From the NCBI GenBank assembly GCA_016178785.1, contig JACOSO010000074.1, positions 1 to 64,000 of the forward strand: a stretch of DNA of 64,000 nt, given 5' to 3'. This DNA comes from Bacteroidota bacterium (GTDB lineage Bacteria > Bacteroidota > Bacteroidia > Cytophagales > Cyclobacteriaceae). Shown here piece by piece: positions 44,101 through 53,808 of this stretch. The notes beneath the pieces are model-generated. The model was not told the origin of the DNA. It did no database searches and saw only the letters and a program-made list of their open reading frames with translations. The position numbers were made by a program, and so were the translations under genes. How positions within the stretch are numbered: the first letter of the stretch is position 1; each line of letters starts with the position of its first letter.

Positions 44101-45189
44101 ATGAAATTCTTTAACGAATTTGTTTACAGCAAACATTGGGGGGTGCGCATTTTCCGCCATGTTTTGTTCTGGTCTACCGACATGATCAGTTATTTAGTAG
44201 TGATATCAGCCAATGCGGAAATAACAAAAGCAACGGTTATCATTCTTCTGCTTATTATGCCCCTTGCAGTACTGGTCACTTATTTTATTATTTATTACAT
44301 CATTCCCTCGTACGCGCGCGATCGCAATCAGATCAAATTAGTGATCAATGTCCTTGCCGCTCTTGTTTTCATAGGGGTTGGTATTCGGTACTACCGTTTT
44401 TTTATAGTGTATCCTCTTATCGACCCCACTCGCGCTTTGCCACCTCACGTTTGGGGCATCGGCCCGATAGTAGGTGAAATTTTTGCCTGGATGTCTGTCA
44501 TTTGCATGGCCATCGCCATTAAGGTGATGAAGAACAAGACCGAACTTCAACAACAGCACGAGCGGCTCCTTGAAGAAAAAAAAGCTGCCGAGCTCGCATT
44601 CTTAAAAGCACAGATGCACCCGCATTTTCTTTTTAATACCCTCAACACGCTGTACTCTCATGCCATCCAAAACACAGGAAAAAGCGAACAGATTGTGCTA
44701 CACCTTTCCAATTTATTGCGATTTATGTTGGAAGAGTGCAACCAGCGTCTCATTCCGATTGAAAAAGAAATAAAAGTGATTGACGATTACATCGAATTAG
44801 AGAAGCTGAGGCACGGAAGCCGGCTACAAATCGATTGTCAGGTTAAGGTTAACGGATCACCTGCTTACATTTCTCCGCTCTTGTTGCTGCCTTTTGTGGA
44901 GAATAGCTGCAAGCATACCCTGTCATCCAACCGCGGTATTATTCCCATAACTGTTCGCATCAAAACAGAAAACAACTTTGTGATCTTGTTTGTTGAAAAC
45001 GATCTGGCACAGTTGGACCGCAACAGTTCAACCAACGGTATGGGCATTGCCAATGTAAAAAAACAACTGGGATTGTTGTATGGAAAGGATTTCATATTGG
45101 ATATAAAAAACAACAATGGCAAGTATACCGTAAATTTGAAAGTACCTGTTTTGAAAAACGATGAACAAAATACAGTGCATCATTATTGA
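44101..45189 (+). CDS. LytS/YehU-type sensor histidine kinase
   Basis: A 362-residue inner-membrane kinase with four helices in the first 145 residues (about 15-35, 40-68, 78-97 and 122-142), then a short coiled linker and the His_kinase domain HPHFLFNTLNTLYSH (H173, H175). The HATPase part has LLLLPFVENSCKHTL and GMGIANVKKQLGLLYG. Start is ATG 44101 rather than TTG 44092, since the latter lies within the -7 box. It overlaps its LytTR regulator by 29 bases. The signal is unknown. Confidence 0.9.
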   Translation: MKFFNEFVYSKHWGVRIFRHVLFWSTDMISYLVVISANAEITKATVIILLLIMPLAVLVTYFIIYYIIPSYARDRNQIKLVINVLAALVFIGVGIRYYRFFIVYPLIDPTRALPPHVWGIGPIVGEIFAWMSVICMAIAIKVMKNKTELQQQHERLLEEKKAAELAFLKAQMHPHFLFNTLNTLYSHAIQNTGKSEQIVLHLSNLLRFMLEECNQRLIPIEKEIKVIDDYIELEKLRHGSRLQIDCQVKVNGSPAYISPLLLLPFVENSCKHTLSSNRGIIPITVRIKTENNFVILFVENDLAQLDRNSSTNGMGIANVKKQLGLLYGKDFILDIKNNNGKYTVNLKVPVLKNDEQNTVHHY

Positions 45190-45880
45190 AGATGAGAAGC
45201 CGGCACAAGAGGTGCTTCAATCTTTTTTGGCTCGTACCGAATGGATCGACCTGAAAGCTACTTTTGATGACGCCATCAGTGCGCTTGATTATTTAAAGAC
45301 GCACGATACGGATCTAATTTTTCTCGATATTCAAGTTCCCTCGCTCAGCGGGATTGATTTTTTGAAAATTGTAAAAAATTTACCACAAGTCATCATCACC
45401 ACCGCTTATTCGCAGCACGCCATTGAAGCTTTTGAATTGGACGTCCGCGATTACCTAATGAAGCCATTTTCGTTCGAACGTTTTTTAAAGGCGGTGAACC
45501 GCGTGGCGGCTAAACCTGATGCAAAACAGGTTTATCAAATGAATCAAGCCGAGACTGCTAAAAATAGTTTTGCGTTTTTTAATGTGAACAAGACCATGGT
45601 AAAAGTTTTGTTCGGTGAGATTCTTCACGTGGAAAGCATGCGTGAATATATTTACATCCACACCGTCAAGGGAAGGGTCATCACCAAAATGGGGATTGGA
45701 GAAATGGAGAAAATGCTGGGTGAAGGATTTCTTCGCATCCATCGATCTTATTTGGTGAATTGCGACAAAATTACCTCGTACAATGCCGAAGAAATATTTA
45801 TCGACAAAGTGTCTTTGCCTATCGGCCCCAACTACAAAAAATTTGTGGAAGCTGCCTTCGGAAAATTGTTGATGCGGTAA
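45161..45880 (+). CDS. LytTR-family response regulator
   Basis: A 239-residue DNA-binding regulator. The receiver has the acidic pair in IIEDEKPAQE, phospho-acceptor D56 in DLIFLDIQVPSLSG, and the switch lysine in YLMKPFSFERF. The C-terminal LytTR domain includes VESMREYIYIHTVKGRVITK and FLRIHRSYLVNCDKI. It is translated in overlap with the kinase. LytTR/LytS pairs bind direct repeats in promoters, but no target is evident here. Confidence 0.93.
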   Translation: MNKIQCIIIEDEKPAQEVLQSFLARTEWIDLKATFDDAISALDYLKTHDTDLIFLDIQVPSLSGIDFLKIVKNLPQVIITTAYSQHAIEAFELDVRDYLMKPFSFERFLKAVNRVAAKPDAKQVYQMNQAETAKNSFAFFNVNKTMVKVLFGEILHVESMREYIYIHTVKGRVITKMGIGEMEKMLGEGFLRIHRSYLVNCDKITSYNAEEIFIDKVSLPIGPNYKKFVEAAFGKLLMR

Positions 45881-45943
45881 TTCCAACATCGCGAGAATAG
45901 TGACCTTAGGTCTCTCTCCTCATCGCTACAGTTTATCAAAATA

Positions 45944-47518
45944 TTACTTCGCGTAAGCAACACTTCTCATCTCGCGTATAACAGTCACTTTGATCTGACC
46001 TGGGTACTGCATATCGCGTTCAATTTTTTGCGAGATGTCAAAGCTTAGTTGTGCAGCACGCTCATCGGTTGCTTTTTCTGCATCAACAATCACTCGCAAT
46101 TCGCGGCCAGCCTGAATGGCATAACATTTCTCTACGCCCTCAAAGCTCAAACCCACATGCTCGAGTTCTTTGAGACGCTTCATGTATTGCTCCATCACTT
46201 CACGTCTCGCACCCGGGCGGGCACCCGAGATCGCATCACAGGCCTGAATAATTGGTGAAATGATACTGGTCATTTCAATTTCATCGTGGTGTGCACCGAT
46301 GGCATTGCAAATCACGGGATGCTCCTTGTATTTCTGCGCAAGCTCCATACCCACAATAGCATGAGGCTTCTCTAATTCTTCAGGCCACACCTTACCGATG
46401 TCATGTAAAAGTCCAGCGCGTTTTGCTTGCTTCACATTCAGCCCAAGTTCTGATGCCATTATCGCACAGAGATTAGCAACTTCGCGAGAGTGTTGTAATA
46501 AATTTTGTCCGTACGATGAACGGAATCTCATGCGGCCAACCATTCGCACTAGGTCAGGATGCAACCCATGAATACCTAAATCGATTACGGTTCGCTCACC
46601 AATCTCGTTAATTTCGTCTTCGATATTTTTTGATGTCTTCGCTACAACTTCTTCAATACGTGCCGGGTGAATACGTCCATCTTGTACTAATCGGTGCAGC
46701 GACAAACGTGCAATTTCTCTGCGCACAGGATCGAAGCCGGAAATAATAATTGCTTCTGGCGTATCATCAACTATAAATTCTACGCCAGTTGCTGCTTCTA
46801 ACGCTCGAATATTCCTTCCTTCACGACCTATGATCTTTCCTTTGATGTCATCACTTTCAATATTGAAAATCGAAACGCAGTTTTCAACGGCTTGCTCTGA
46901 TGCGGTGCGCTGAATTGTTTCCACTATAATTTTCTTTGCTTCCTTAGTAGCACTAAGTTTAGCCTGTTCCATAATGTCTTTGATGAAACTGCTGGCTTTC
47001 GTTTGAGCCTCTTCCTTCATCGATTCTACCAATTGGTCGCGTGCCTGATCGGCAGTAAGTTTTGAAATATTTTCGAGTACGGCCACTTTTTGCGCATTGA
47101 ATTTGTCGAGCTCTTCTTTGCGCTTTTTTACAAGCTCATGTTGTTGCGCCAAACTCTGACGCTCTTCATCAACATCGGCCTCTTTGCGCTTAATTGTTTC
47201 AAGTTCTTTGTTCAATTGTGCTTCGCGCTGTTTTACTTTTTGCTCGTTGGCTATAATCTGGTTTTTCTTGCGGTTGGCATCCTCCTCAAACTCCTGCTTC
47301 ATTTTCATCATCTTTTCTTTCGCTTCGATGATGCGGTCTTTCTTAATGTTTTCAGCCTGGAGCTCGGCTTCTTTAATGATCAGTTTTGATTTCGCTTCCG
47401 CATCAATCTTATTTTTCTTCAATTTTCTTTTGTACAGAAAATTTCCAAGAAGTATGCCGAAAACAATCGCGACTGCAAAGGCCGCAATTGATATTGAAAT
47501 TATTTCTATGGAGTCCAT
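45944..47518 (-). CDS. rny: Ribonuclease Y
   Basis: Membrane-anchored endoribonuclease that starts mRNA decay. The 524-residue protein has an N-terminal helix (about 8-26), a long coiled coil (30-190), a KH domain with [20 protein letters not shown], and an HD domain with [16 protein letters not shown] and [13 protein letters not shown]. Length matches B. subtilis Rny (520). It stands 76 bases after zapA on the minus strand. Confidence 0.95.
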   Translation of the reverse strand: MDSIEIISISIAAFAVAIVFGILLGNFLYKRKLKKNKIDAEAKSKLIIKEAELQAENIKKDRIIEAKEKMMKMKQEFEEDANRKKNQIIANEQKVKQREAQLNKELETIKRKEADVDEERQSLAQQHELVKKRKEELDKFNAQKVAVLENISKLTADQARDQLVESMKEEAQTKASSFIKDIMEQAKLSATKEAKKIIVETIQRTASEQAVENCVSIFNIESDDIKGKIIGREGRNIRALEAATGVEFIVDDTPEAIIISGFDPVRREIARLSLHRLVQDGRIHPARIEEVVAKTSKNIEDEINEIGERTVIDLGIHGLHPDLVRMVGRMRFRSSYGQNLLQHSREVANLCAIMASELGLNVKQAKRAGLLHDIGKVWPEELEKPHAIVGMELAQKYKEHPVICNAIGAHHDEIEMTSIISPIIQACDAISGARPGARREVMEQYMKRLKELEHVGLSFEGVEKCYAIQAGRELRVIVDAEKATDERAAQLSFDISQKIERDMQYPGQIKVTVIREMRSVAYAK

Positions 47519-47594
47519 AATGGTACTGTTTGTGAGTTGAACAATACCCGAAAGGCCAAATGGCCATCAACAAAAGGCGGGAATCAAAAAAGAA

Positions 47595-47876
47595 TCAGAC
47601 TTGTGAAACCAACTGGTTGAGTTGGTGTATTTTTTCAACTACCGTTTGATCGATGCTGTGCTGGTTTTCTTCGTCTGCCATTCTTTCAATGAGACAATCA
47701 AAGGCAACCATCGCCAGCAGGTCTTGTTTATCGTCAATGCCAAATTTTTCGCGGTAGTGTTTTATTTTTTCATTTACGAGTTTTCCCGCCACCCGCATAC
47801 GCTCCTCTTCTGTGCGTTTTACTTTCATCGGGTATTCGCGGTCTGCGATTTTTATTTTGATCGAGAGCTCGTCCAT
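47595..47876 (-). CDS. zapA: Cell division protein ZapA
   Basis: A 93-residue protein: KIKIADREYPMKVKRTEEER at the N-terminus (globular head) and a helical C-terminal half with LLAMVAFDCLIERM. ZapA tetramers cross-link FtsZ protofilaments at midcell. It lies 15 bases after a coiled-coil protein gene and 76 before rny, a cluster frequent in this phylum. Confidence 0.85.
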   Translation of the reverse strand: MDELSIKIKIADREYPMKVKRTEEERMRVAGKLVNEKIKHYREKFGIDDKQDLLAMVAFDCLIERMADEENQHSIDQTVVEKIHQLNQLVSQV

Positions 47877-47891
47877 TCAAAAACTACCGTT

Positions 47892-48188
47892 TTATCGGCT
47901 TACGTGTGCAATACATTTATCGATTTCGCGGATGTAATCGTCCACTTTCTTTCTCAATTCCGAAATACTTTCGTCTTCCGGGCTTATATAATCTGCAATT
48001 TTAGTGATTTTCACTTGATTTTTAAAATTAGACAGTTGCTCCTCGCGTTTGCGTAAATCGGTGCGCAACTCATGATTCTCTAATTTGATAGTGCGCATCT
48101 CATCTTTCAATAGTTTGTGATCGTTGAGCAGCATCATGATTTTGCGCTCCAATCCTGAGAGGTTATTTTTCAAAGCTTCCTGATCCAT
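47892..48188 (-). CDS. Coiled-coil protein upstream of zapA
   Basis: A 98-residue soluble protein, nearly all coiled coil: KNNLSGLERKIMMLLNDHKL, KDEMRTIKLENHELRTDLRK and a heptad-rich tail ending in SELRKKVDDYIREIDK. It is between pheT and zapA. In position and shape it resembles ZapB of Gammaproteobacteria, the coiled-coil partner of ZapA, but sequence identity cannot be claimed. No signal peptide or membrane segment. Confidence 0.7.
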   Translation of the reverse strand: MDQEALKNNLSGLERKIMMLLNDHKLLKDEMRTIKLENHELRTDLRKREEQLSNFKNQVKITKIADYISPEDESISELRKKVDDYIREIDKCIAHVSR

Positions 48189-48223
48189 ACTTGGTAGTTC
48201 TGTATTAATGTCCTTCTTTGAAT

Positions 48224-48310
48224 GATAGTCGGCAGTCGGCAGAATGCGGTCGGCAGTCTTTGAATCCCACCTACTGGTGATTGCTTACTGTCTACTTTCT
48301 GATAACTGCC
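48224..48310. repeat. Intergenic word-repeat element, site 7
   Basis: AGTCGGC is iterated (GATAGTCGGCAGTCGGCAG 48225-48243; GCGGTCGGCAGTC 48246-48258) and faces TTACTGTCTACTTTCTGATAACTGCC (48285-48310), an imperfect reverse complement that includes the last codons of pheT. It separates pheT from the coiled-coil gene. Confidence 0.45.
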
Positions 48311-50703
48311 CCCATCTTCCCTTCAAACGCGCTCATCAATTTCGTCATTGTTTTGTCAATCTCCTCGTCAGTCAATGTTTTATTTTCGTCTTGCAATGTG
48401 AAACCAAGTGCATAGGCTTTTTTTCCTTTTTCAATTTTTTCTCCTTCGTAAACATCGAATGCAATAATCTCTTTGATTAATCGCTGTTCGGTATTTCTTG
48501 CCAATGCTTCAATTTCCGCAAACTTCACCTGACTGTTCAGTACCAATGAAAGATCTCTTCTCACCTCAGGGAACTTGGGAACATCTTGCACAACGAACTT
48601 AGGATTTGCCAACTTGAAAAGCAAATCAGTGGAGATATCTGCAAAGAAAACTTCGCGCTTGATGCCTGCCTCCTTCACCAAATTATTTTTCACTTTACCA
48701 ACCTGGCCGATTACTTTGTTGCTTGCCAAAATTTTCACACCATATTCGAAAACATCATCAGCGAATTGCTCTTGTTTTGTTTTTCCAACAGCGGATAATT
48801 CTAAAACGAGTGTAACCGCTTGCGCGATGTCATAAAAATTTACTGCTCGTGATTTGTTTTGCCAGTTTTCAGTTTCACTGTCACCTGTTAAATAAATCGC
48901 CAGTCGCTCTTCCTCAAAATACTTGTCAGACTTCTTCCCATAGATTTTTCCGAATTCAAACAATTTCAAATCTTTTTGCTTGCGATTGATATTGTGGGCA
49001 CAAACTTCCAATCCCGTGAAGAGCATTGACTGACGAAGGATTCCTTGCTCTTCGCTCAGTTTATTCAGAATTTCAACGGCATCACCATCCGTCTTGATTT
49101 TGTTTTTGTAAGCAATGTTGGTGAGTGAGTTAGTCAAGATTTCATAAAACCCATTCGCAGCCAGCATAGACCCAACCGATTTCTTGAATTTGGTCATATC
49201 CTTTTCAGGGAATGACGCAATAAAATCTGTACTTGCCTTGTCCGACAATTCAACATTGTTGAATCCATAAATCCGAAGAATCTCCTCAACCACATCCGCT
49301 TCCTGAACAACATCCACTCGATAGGGCGGAACCAAAGCAGTAAATCCATTTTCTGTTTTGTTCGAAACTTTTATTTCAAGGCTTTCAAGTATGGAAAATA
49401 TTTCGTCCCGCGATATCTTCTTTCCGATCAACCGATCAACGTTTTTGAATTTTACTTCAATGGATTGATTCTCAATTTTCTTTGGATAGATATCAACCAA
49501 TTCAGATGCAATTTCTCCACCTGCCAGCTCAACCATCAGCATAGCAGCTCGCTTCACACCTATTGCCGTCATGTTTGGGTCGGTGCCTCTCTCAAAACGA
49601 AATGATGCATCTGTTTTCAGTCCGTGATGCATAGACGATTTGCGAATACCACTTGGAGTCCAATAAGCGCCTTCAAGAAAAACGTCTTTTGTTTTTTCGG
49701 TTATACCGGAGTTGACGCCTCCAAAAATCCCGCCCATGCACATGCCATTCTCTTCGCCATCACAAACCATTAAATCGTTTTCTGTCAAGGTGCGCTCTTT
49801 ACCATCAAGTGTTTTAAATTTTGTTCCTGAAGGCAATGTCTTCACTACTATTTTCTTTCCGGCTATTTCACTGACATCGTAGGCATGCAACGGCTGACCC
49901 AGTTCGTGGCAGACATAGTTGGTGATGTCAACAATGTTATTGATCGGCTCAAGCCCGATGGCTTTCAAACGGTTCTTCAGCCACTCCGGAGATTCTTTTA
50001 TTATGACTTTGGCAATGGAAACACCTGAGAAACGCGGACACATTTCTGGGCTTTCAACCTCTACCGGAATGGTAAGTTTTGTATTTGATACTGTGAAATT
50101 CTCGACAGAAGGTATTTTTAAATCTCTCTTTTTTGCGGCTTTGATATCGCGTGCTACCCCGATGTGAGATGCAGCATCTGCACGATTGGGTGTCAATCCA
50201 ATTTCAAAGACATAATCTGATTCTACTTTGAAAAATTCTGACGCTGGGGTTCCATTCGCTACAGAAGTTTTCAACACCATTATCCCGGCATGACTCTCTC
50301 CCATGCCAATTTCATCTTCAGCACAGATCATCCCTTCGCTTTGCTCACCGCGAATCTTTGCAGACTTAATTGTAAAAGGTTCACCTTTGGTGGGACTTAC
50401 TGTGGTGCCTACCAGTGCAACAACTACTTTTTGCCCGGCACCAACATTGGGTGCGCCACAAACAATATTCAAAGGCTTATCACCGCCAACATCAACGGTT
50501 GTCAGAGACAGCTTATCCGCATTTGGATGCTTTGCGCAAGTGAGCACCTCTCCTATCACCAAACCCTTCAGTCCTCCTTTGATTGTTTCAAAGGGTTCAA
50601 CGCTTTCAACTTCAAGCCCTGTAGAAGTAAGTGTTTGCCCGATCTGCTCGGGCGATTCAGTGATGGCAATGTATTGCTGCAGCCAGCGGTAAGAAATTTT
50701 CAT
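48292..50703 (-). CDS. pheT: Phenylalanine--tRNA ligase beta subunit
   Basis: An 803-residue subunit of the alpha2-beta2 synthetase. In order: an N-terminal EMAP-type tRNA-binding domain (about 40-150), B3/4 editing domain (about 210-380, with GMCMGGIFGGVNSGIT), B5 domain, a core domain with LAANGFYEILTNSLT, and the C-terminal FDX-ACB anticodon-binding domain (KFPEVRRDLSLVLN). Full length for the family. First gene of the pheT-coiled coil-zapA-rny run; pheS is not in the window. Confidence 0.96.
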   Translation of the reverse strand: MKISYRWLQQYIAITESPEQIGQTLTSTGLEVESVEPFETIKGGLKGLVIGEVLTCAKHPNADKLSLTTVDVGGDKPLNIVCGAPNVGAGQKVVVALVGTTVSPTKGEPFTIKSAKIRGEQSEGMICAEDEIGMGESHAGIMVLKTSVANGTPASEFFKVESDYVFEIGLTPNRADAASHIGVARDIKAAKKRDLKIPSVENFTVSNTKLTIPVEVESPEMCPRFSGVSIAKVIIKESPEWLKNRLKAIGLEPINNIVDITNYVCHELGQPLHAYDVSEIAGKKIVVKTLPSGTKFKTLDGKERTLTENDLMVCDGEENGMCMGGIFGGVNSGITEKTKDVFLEGAYWTPSGIRKSSMHHGLKTDASFRFERGTDPNMTAIGVKRAAMLMVELAGGEIASELVDIYPKKIENQSIEVKFKNVDRLIGKKISRDEIFSILESLEIKVSNKTENGFTALVPPYRVDVVQEADVVEEILRIYGFNNVELSDKASTDFIASFPEKDMTKFKKSVGSMLAANGFYEILTNSLTNIAYKNKIKTDGDAVEILNKLSEEQGILRQSMLFTGLEVCAHNINRKQKDLKLFEFGKIYGKKSDKYFEEERLAIYLTGDSETENWQNKSRAVNFYDIAQAVTLVLELSAVGKTKQEQFADDVFEYGVKILASNKVIGQVGKVKNNLVKEAGIKREVFFADISTDLLFKLANPKFVVQDVPKFPEVRRDLSLVLNSQVKFAEIEALARNTEQRLIKEIIAFDVYEGEKIEKGKKAYALGFTLQDENKTLTDEEIDKTMTKLMSAFEGKMGAVIRK

Positions 50704-50725
50704 TTAGTCAGAAAAATAAGAATCT

Positions 50726-50733
50726 CAAAAGTA
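50726..50733 (-). promoter_or_regulatory. Putative -7 box (TACTTTTG) of pheT
   Basis: On the minus strand TACTTTTG fits TAnnTTTG and lies 22 bases upstream of the pheT ATG, giving a short leader. No phenylalanine-rich leader peptide or attenuator is visible. A -33 TTTG at the usual spacing is missing. Confidence 0.35.
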
Positions 50734-50781
50734 AGTGTTTGACTCTTTTTTTTCTAATAGACGCAAGACGATCATTTGATG

Positions 50782-50799
50782 ATACTTATAAATAAGTAT
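50782..50799. repeat. AT-rich inverted repeat between pheT and the M16 gene
   Basis: ATACTTA (50782-50788) and TAAGTAT (50793-50799) form a perfect 7-base dyad with a four-base centre TAAA. It lies in the 204-base divergent region and could be a regulator site. Confidence 0.4.
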
Positions 50800-50907
50800 G
50801 ATAATGCTTATTCTAAGAATTAGAAGTTAATATTTCCTCAAGCTGTTTTATTTTCACGACCATTTCTGCACTTTTCGGGCTTTCAAACCCAAATCAAAAT
50901 TAAATTT

Positions 50908-53730
50908 ATGATCAACACGTTTTTCAAAAGATTAACGACTTCGGTCGGGCTTTTGTGCTTAGTGTGCGCTGCATTCGCGCAGTCTGCATTAAATACCAAC
51001 GATAAGCTGCCAGTCGCACCTGAAATAAAAGTAGGGAAACTCGCTAACGGTCTCACTTACTACATCCGCAAAAACAGCAAGCCTGAGAAAAAAGTAGAGC
51101 TGCGCCTCGCGGTGAAAGTGGGCTCCATACTCGAAGACGATGACCAACAAGGTCTTGCTCATTTTACCGAGCACATGGCTTTCAACGGAACCAGGAATTT
51201 CAAAAAGAATGATCTTGTTTCTTTTTTACAATCAATCGGAGTGCAGTTTGGAGCTGACCTCAATGCTTATACAAGCTTCGATCAAACAGTTTATATTCTG
51301 CCCATCCCAACTGACAAACCTGAAAATCTGGATAAAGGATTTTTGGTATTGGAAGATTGGGCAAGTACCGTAACATTCGATAATGAAGAAATCGATAAAG
51401 AGCGCGGTGTGGTGTTGGAAGAATCCCGTTTAGGAAAAGGAGCCAACGACCGAATGAACAAAGTCATCATTCCAAAAATATTTGCCGGATCAAAATACGC
51501 AGACCGTTTGCCCATAGGCAAAGATGACATTCTTAAAAATTTTAAATACGATGCGATCAAGCGCTTTTATAGAGATTGGTATCGGCCGGATCTGATGGCT
51601 GTCATAGCTGTTGGCGATGTCGATCCCGCAGTGGCCGAAGATCTCATCAAAAAACATTTCGAGAAATTGAAAAACCCATCGAAAGAGAGAGTGCGTGAAT
51701 ATGCTGAAGTTCCAAACCGCAAGGCATCTGAAGGTGTAGTTGTAACTGACAAAGAAGCAACCAACAATATTTTGCAGGTTTATTATTCTCTTCAAAAGAG
51801 CAAGCCCTACTTATTGATTGGCGATTATCGTACCTCGATAGTGAAAAATCTTTTCGGCTCCATGTTGGGTCAGCGCTTGCAAGAGCTTACACAGAAACCC
51901 AATCCTCCGTTTGTTTTCGGTGGTAGTGGCCAAGGCGGATTTGTTCAGGGCTATGAATCGTACAATTCATTTGCCCTTGTAAGCAAAGCCGGAGTTGAGC
52001 CGGCCATTAATGCTATTGTTCAAGAAAATGAACGCGTGCGCAAATATGGATTCACTGCCTCCGAACTTGATCTTGCTAAGAAAAATTTATTGCGCAGTAT
52101 GGAGCAGATCTATAATGAGCGTGAAAAAACCGAATCAAGAGCTTATGCCGAAGAGTACATCAGAAACTTCCTCGTTCAAGAGACCATTCCTGGAATCGTA
52201 AATGAGTATAGCTATCACAAAGAATTTTTGCCAACCATTTCGCTCGATGAAATCAATGCTTATGCGGCCAAAACAATTCCCGTCAATGATACTAAGCTGG
52301 TGATTTACCAAGGATCAGAAAAAGCAGACTTCAAAATTCCATCGAATGAAGAATTGCTAAATAATGAGCTGAACGCAGAGAAATTGCCTGTAACTCCGTA
52401 TGAAGAAAAAATTGTGTCGAGCAATTTCATGGAGAAAGCTCCGCAAGGTGGTGTGATCAGCTCCGAAAAAGAAAATAAGGAGCTGGGAACCACCGAATTG
52501 ATTTTAGGCAATGGCGTAAAAGTGATTTTGAAACCAACTGATTTTAAAAACGATCAAGTGGTGATGAGCGCTACTCGCTTTGGTGGTCAATCGCTTTATC
52601 CCGACAAAGATTTATACAATGTGCAAAACGCAACTACCATAATAAATCAAATGGGCATTAAAGATTTGTCACCAACCGATTTGCGTAAAGCATTGGCAGG
52701 CAAAACAGTGAACTCATCACCGGTAATGGGTAACGCCACTGAAGGATTCAGAGGGCAGTCGGGCTCAGCGGATGTTGAAACGATGTTACAGATTACTTAT
52801 TTGTACTTCACTCAACCTCGTAAAGACGAAGGTTTATTCTCTTCGTTTGTAAGCAAGCAACAGGCGATGTATCAAAATATGATGGCGATGCCGCAAATGG
52901 TATTTCAAGACTCCATCCAGGCGATTTTGTATAATAAAAATCCTCGCGCACCGCGTTTCCCAAAAGCAGAAGATTTTGGCAAGATCAGCTTAGATCGCGC
53001 ATTTGAAATTTACAAAGAGCGTTTCGGTAGCGCTAAAGACTTCACTTTCTTTTTCGTTGGAAGTTTTGATTTAGCAAAGATCAAACCAATGGTTGCTTCC
53101 TATTTAGGCACGCTACCTGTGGGTAACATCGCAACCGCTTATAAGGACTTAGGTGTGCGGCCCATCAAAGGGGTGGTGAAGAAAGAAGTGAAAAAAGGTG
53201 CTGAGCCAAAAAGTTTTATCTCCCTCACCTTCACTGGCGAAACTCCATACTCAGAAGATGCCCAGTTGAAATTATTTGCATTAACTGAAGTGATAAACAT
53301 CAAGTTGATCGAAACACTTCGCGAAGACATGGGTGGAATCTATGGCGGTGGCATGCGCGGTAACGTGAATAAACTTCCCTATTCCAATTACTCGGTTACA
53401 ATATCTCTTCCTTGCGGCCCGGAAAATGTTGACAAATTAATCACCGCTACTTTTGCCGAAATCGACAAAATAAAAGCAAACGGGCCAACTGACGCTGATC
53501 TCAACAAAGTGAAAGAGACTTATAATAAGAAGCACGCAGAAGAAATGAAAGACAACAATTTCTGGTTACGCTCCCTTCAGCAAACCGTTGACTTCGGCAA
53601 TGACGGTGCTAATATTCTGCAGCTTGAGAAAAAAATGAATGCATTGACTGTGAAAGATATTAAGGAGGCAGCTAATCTTTATTTGAACAATAAGAATTAT
53701 CTGCAGGCTGTGCTTTACCCTGAAAAATAA
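50908..53730 (+). CDS. Large exported M16 zinc protease, two M16 units
   Basis: A 940-residue exported metalloprotease of the PqqL/pitrilysin-like group. After a leader (about 1-25, ending AAFAQ), the first unit has the inverted zinc motif HFTEH (H85, E88, H89) in GLAHFTEHMAFNGT and the distal glutamates in GVVLEESR. The second unit (about 500-940) lacks the motif and is the inactive clamp half. It is a periplasmic or outer-membrane-associated peptidase, perhaps processing imported peptides. Single gene with its own terminator. Confidence 0.92.
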   Translation: MINTFFKRLTTSVGLLCLVCAAFAQSALNTNDKLPVAPEIKVGKLANGLTYYIRKNSKPEKKVELRLAVKVGSILEDDDQQGLAHFTEHMAFNGTRNFKKNDLVSFLQSIGVQFGADLNAYTSFDQTVYILPIPTDKPENLDKGFLVLEDWASTVTFDNEEIDKERGVVLEESRLGKGANDRMNKVIIPKIFAGSKYADRLPIGKDDILKNFKYDAIKRFYRDWYRPDLMAVIAVGDVDPAVAEDLIKKHFEKLKNPSKERVREYAEVPNRKASEGVVVTDKEATNNILQVYYSLQKSKPYLLIGDYRTSIVKNLFGSMLGQRLQELTQKPNPPFVFGGSGQGGFVQGYESYNSFALVSKAGVEPAINAIVQENERVRKYGFTASELDLAKKNLLRSMEQIYNEREKTESRAYAEEYIRNFLVQETIPGIVNEYSYHKEFLPTISLDEINAYAAKTIPVNDTKLVIYQGSEKADFKIPSNEELLNNELNAEKLPVTPYEEKIVSSNFMEKAPQGGVISSEKENKELGTTELILGNGVKVILKPTDFKNDQVVMSATRFGGQSLYPDKDLYNVQNATTIINQMGIKDLSPTDLRKALAGKTVNSSPVMGNATEGFRGQSGSADVETMLQITYLYFTQPRKDEGLFSSFVSKQQAMYQNMMAMPQMVFQDSIQAILYNKNPRAPRFPKAEDFGKISLDRAFEIYKERFGSAKDFTFFFVGSFDLAKIKPMVASYLGTLPVGNIATAYKDLGVRPIKGVVKKEVKKGAEPKSFISLTFTGETPYSEDAQLKLFALTEVINIKLIETLREDMGGIYGGGMRGNVNKLPYSNYSVTISLPCGPENVDKLITATFAEIDKIKANGPTDADLNKVKETYNKKHAEEMKDNNFWLRSLQQTVDFGNDGANILQLEKKMNALTVKDIKEAANLYLNNKNYLQAVLYPEK

Positions 53731-53750
53731 ATTTGATTCCTTTTGATGGA

Positions 53751-53781
53751 AAACACCCTGAGAAATCGGGGTGTTTTTTTT
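53751..53781 (+). terminator. Intrinsic terminator of the M16 gene
   Basis: AAACACCC (53751-53758) pairs with GGGTGTTT (53769-53776) across a 10-base loop and continues into a run of Ts. It lies 20 bases after the stop and 28 before the convergent gene's stop. Confidence 0.9.
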
Positions 53782-53808
53782 ATAGTTCAGATGAAGACGC
53801 GAGTTTTT

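Noticed and set aside
47519-47594. 6S RNA gene between zapA and rny, as found near zapA in some bacteria.
   Set aside because: The gap is only 76 bases and shows no long stem, too short for 6S RNA.
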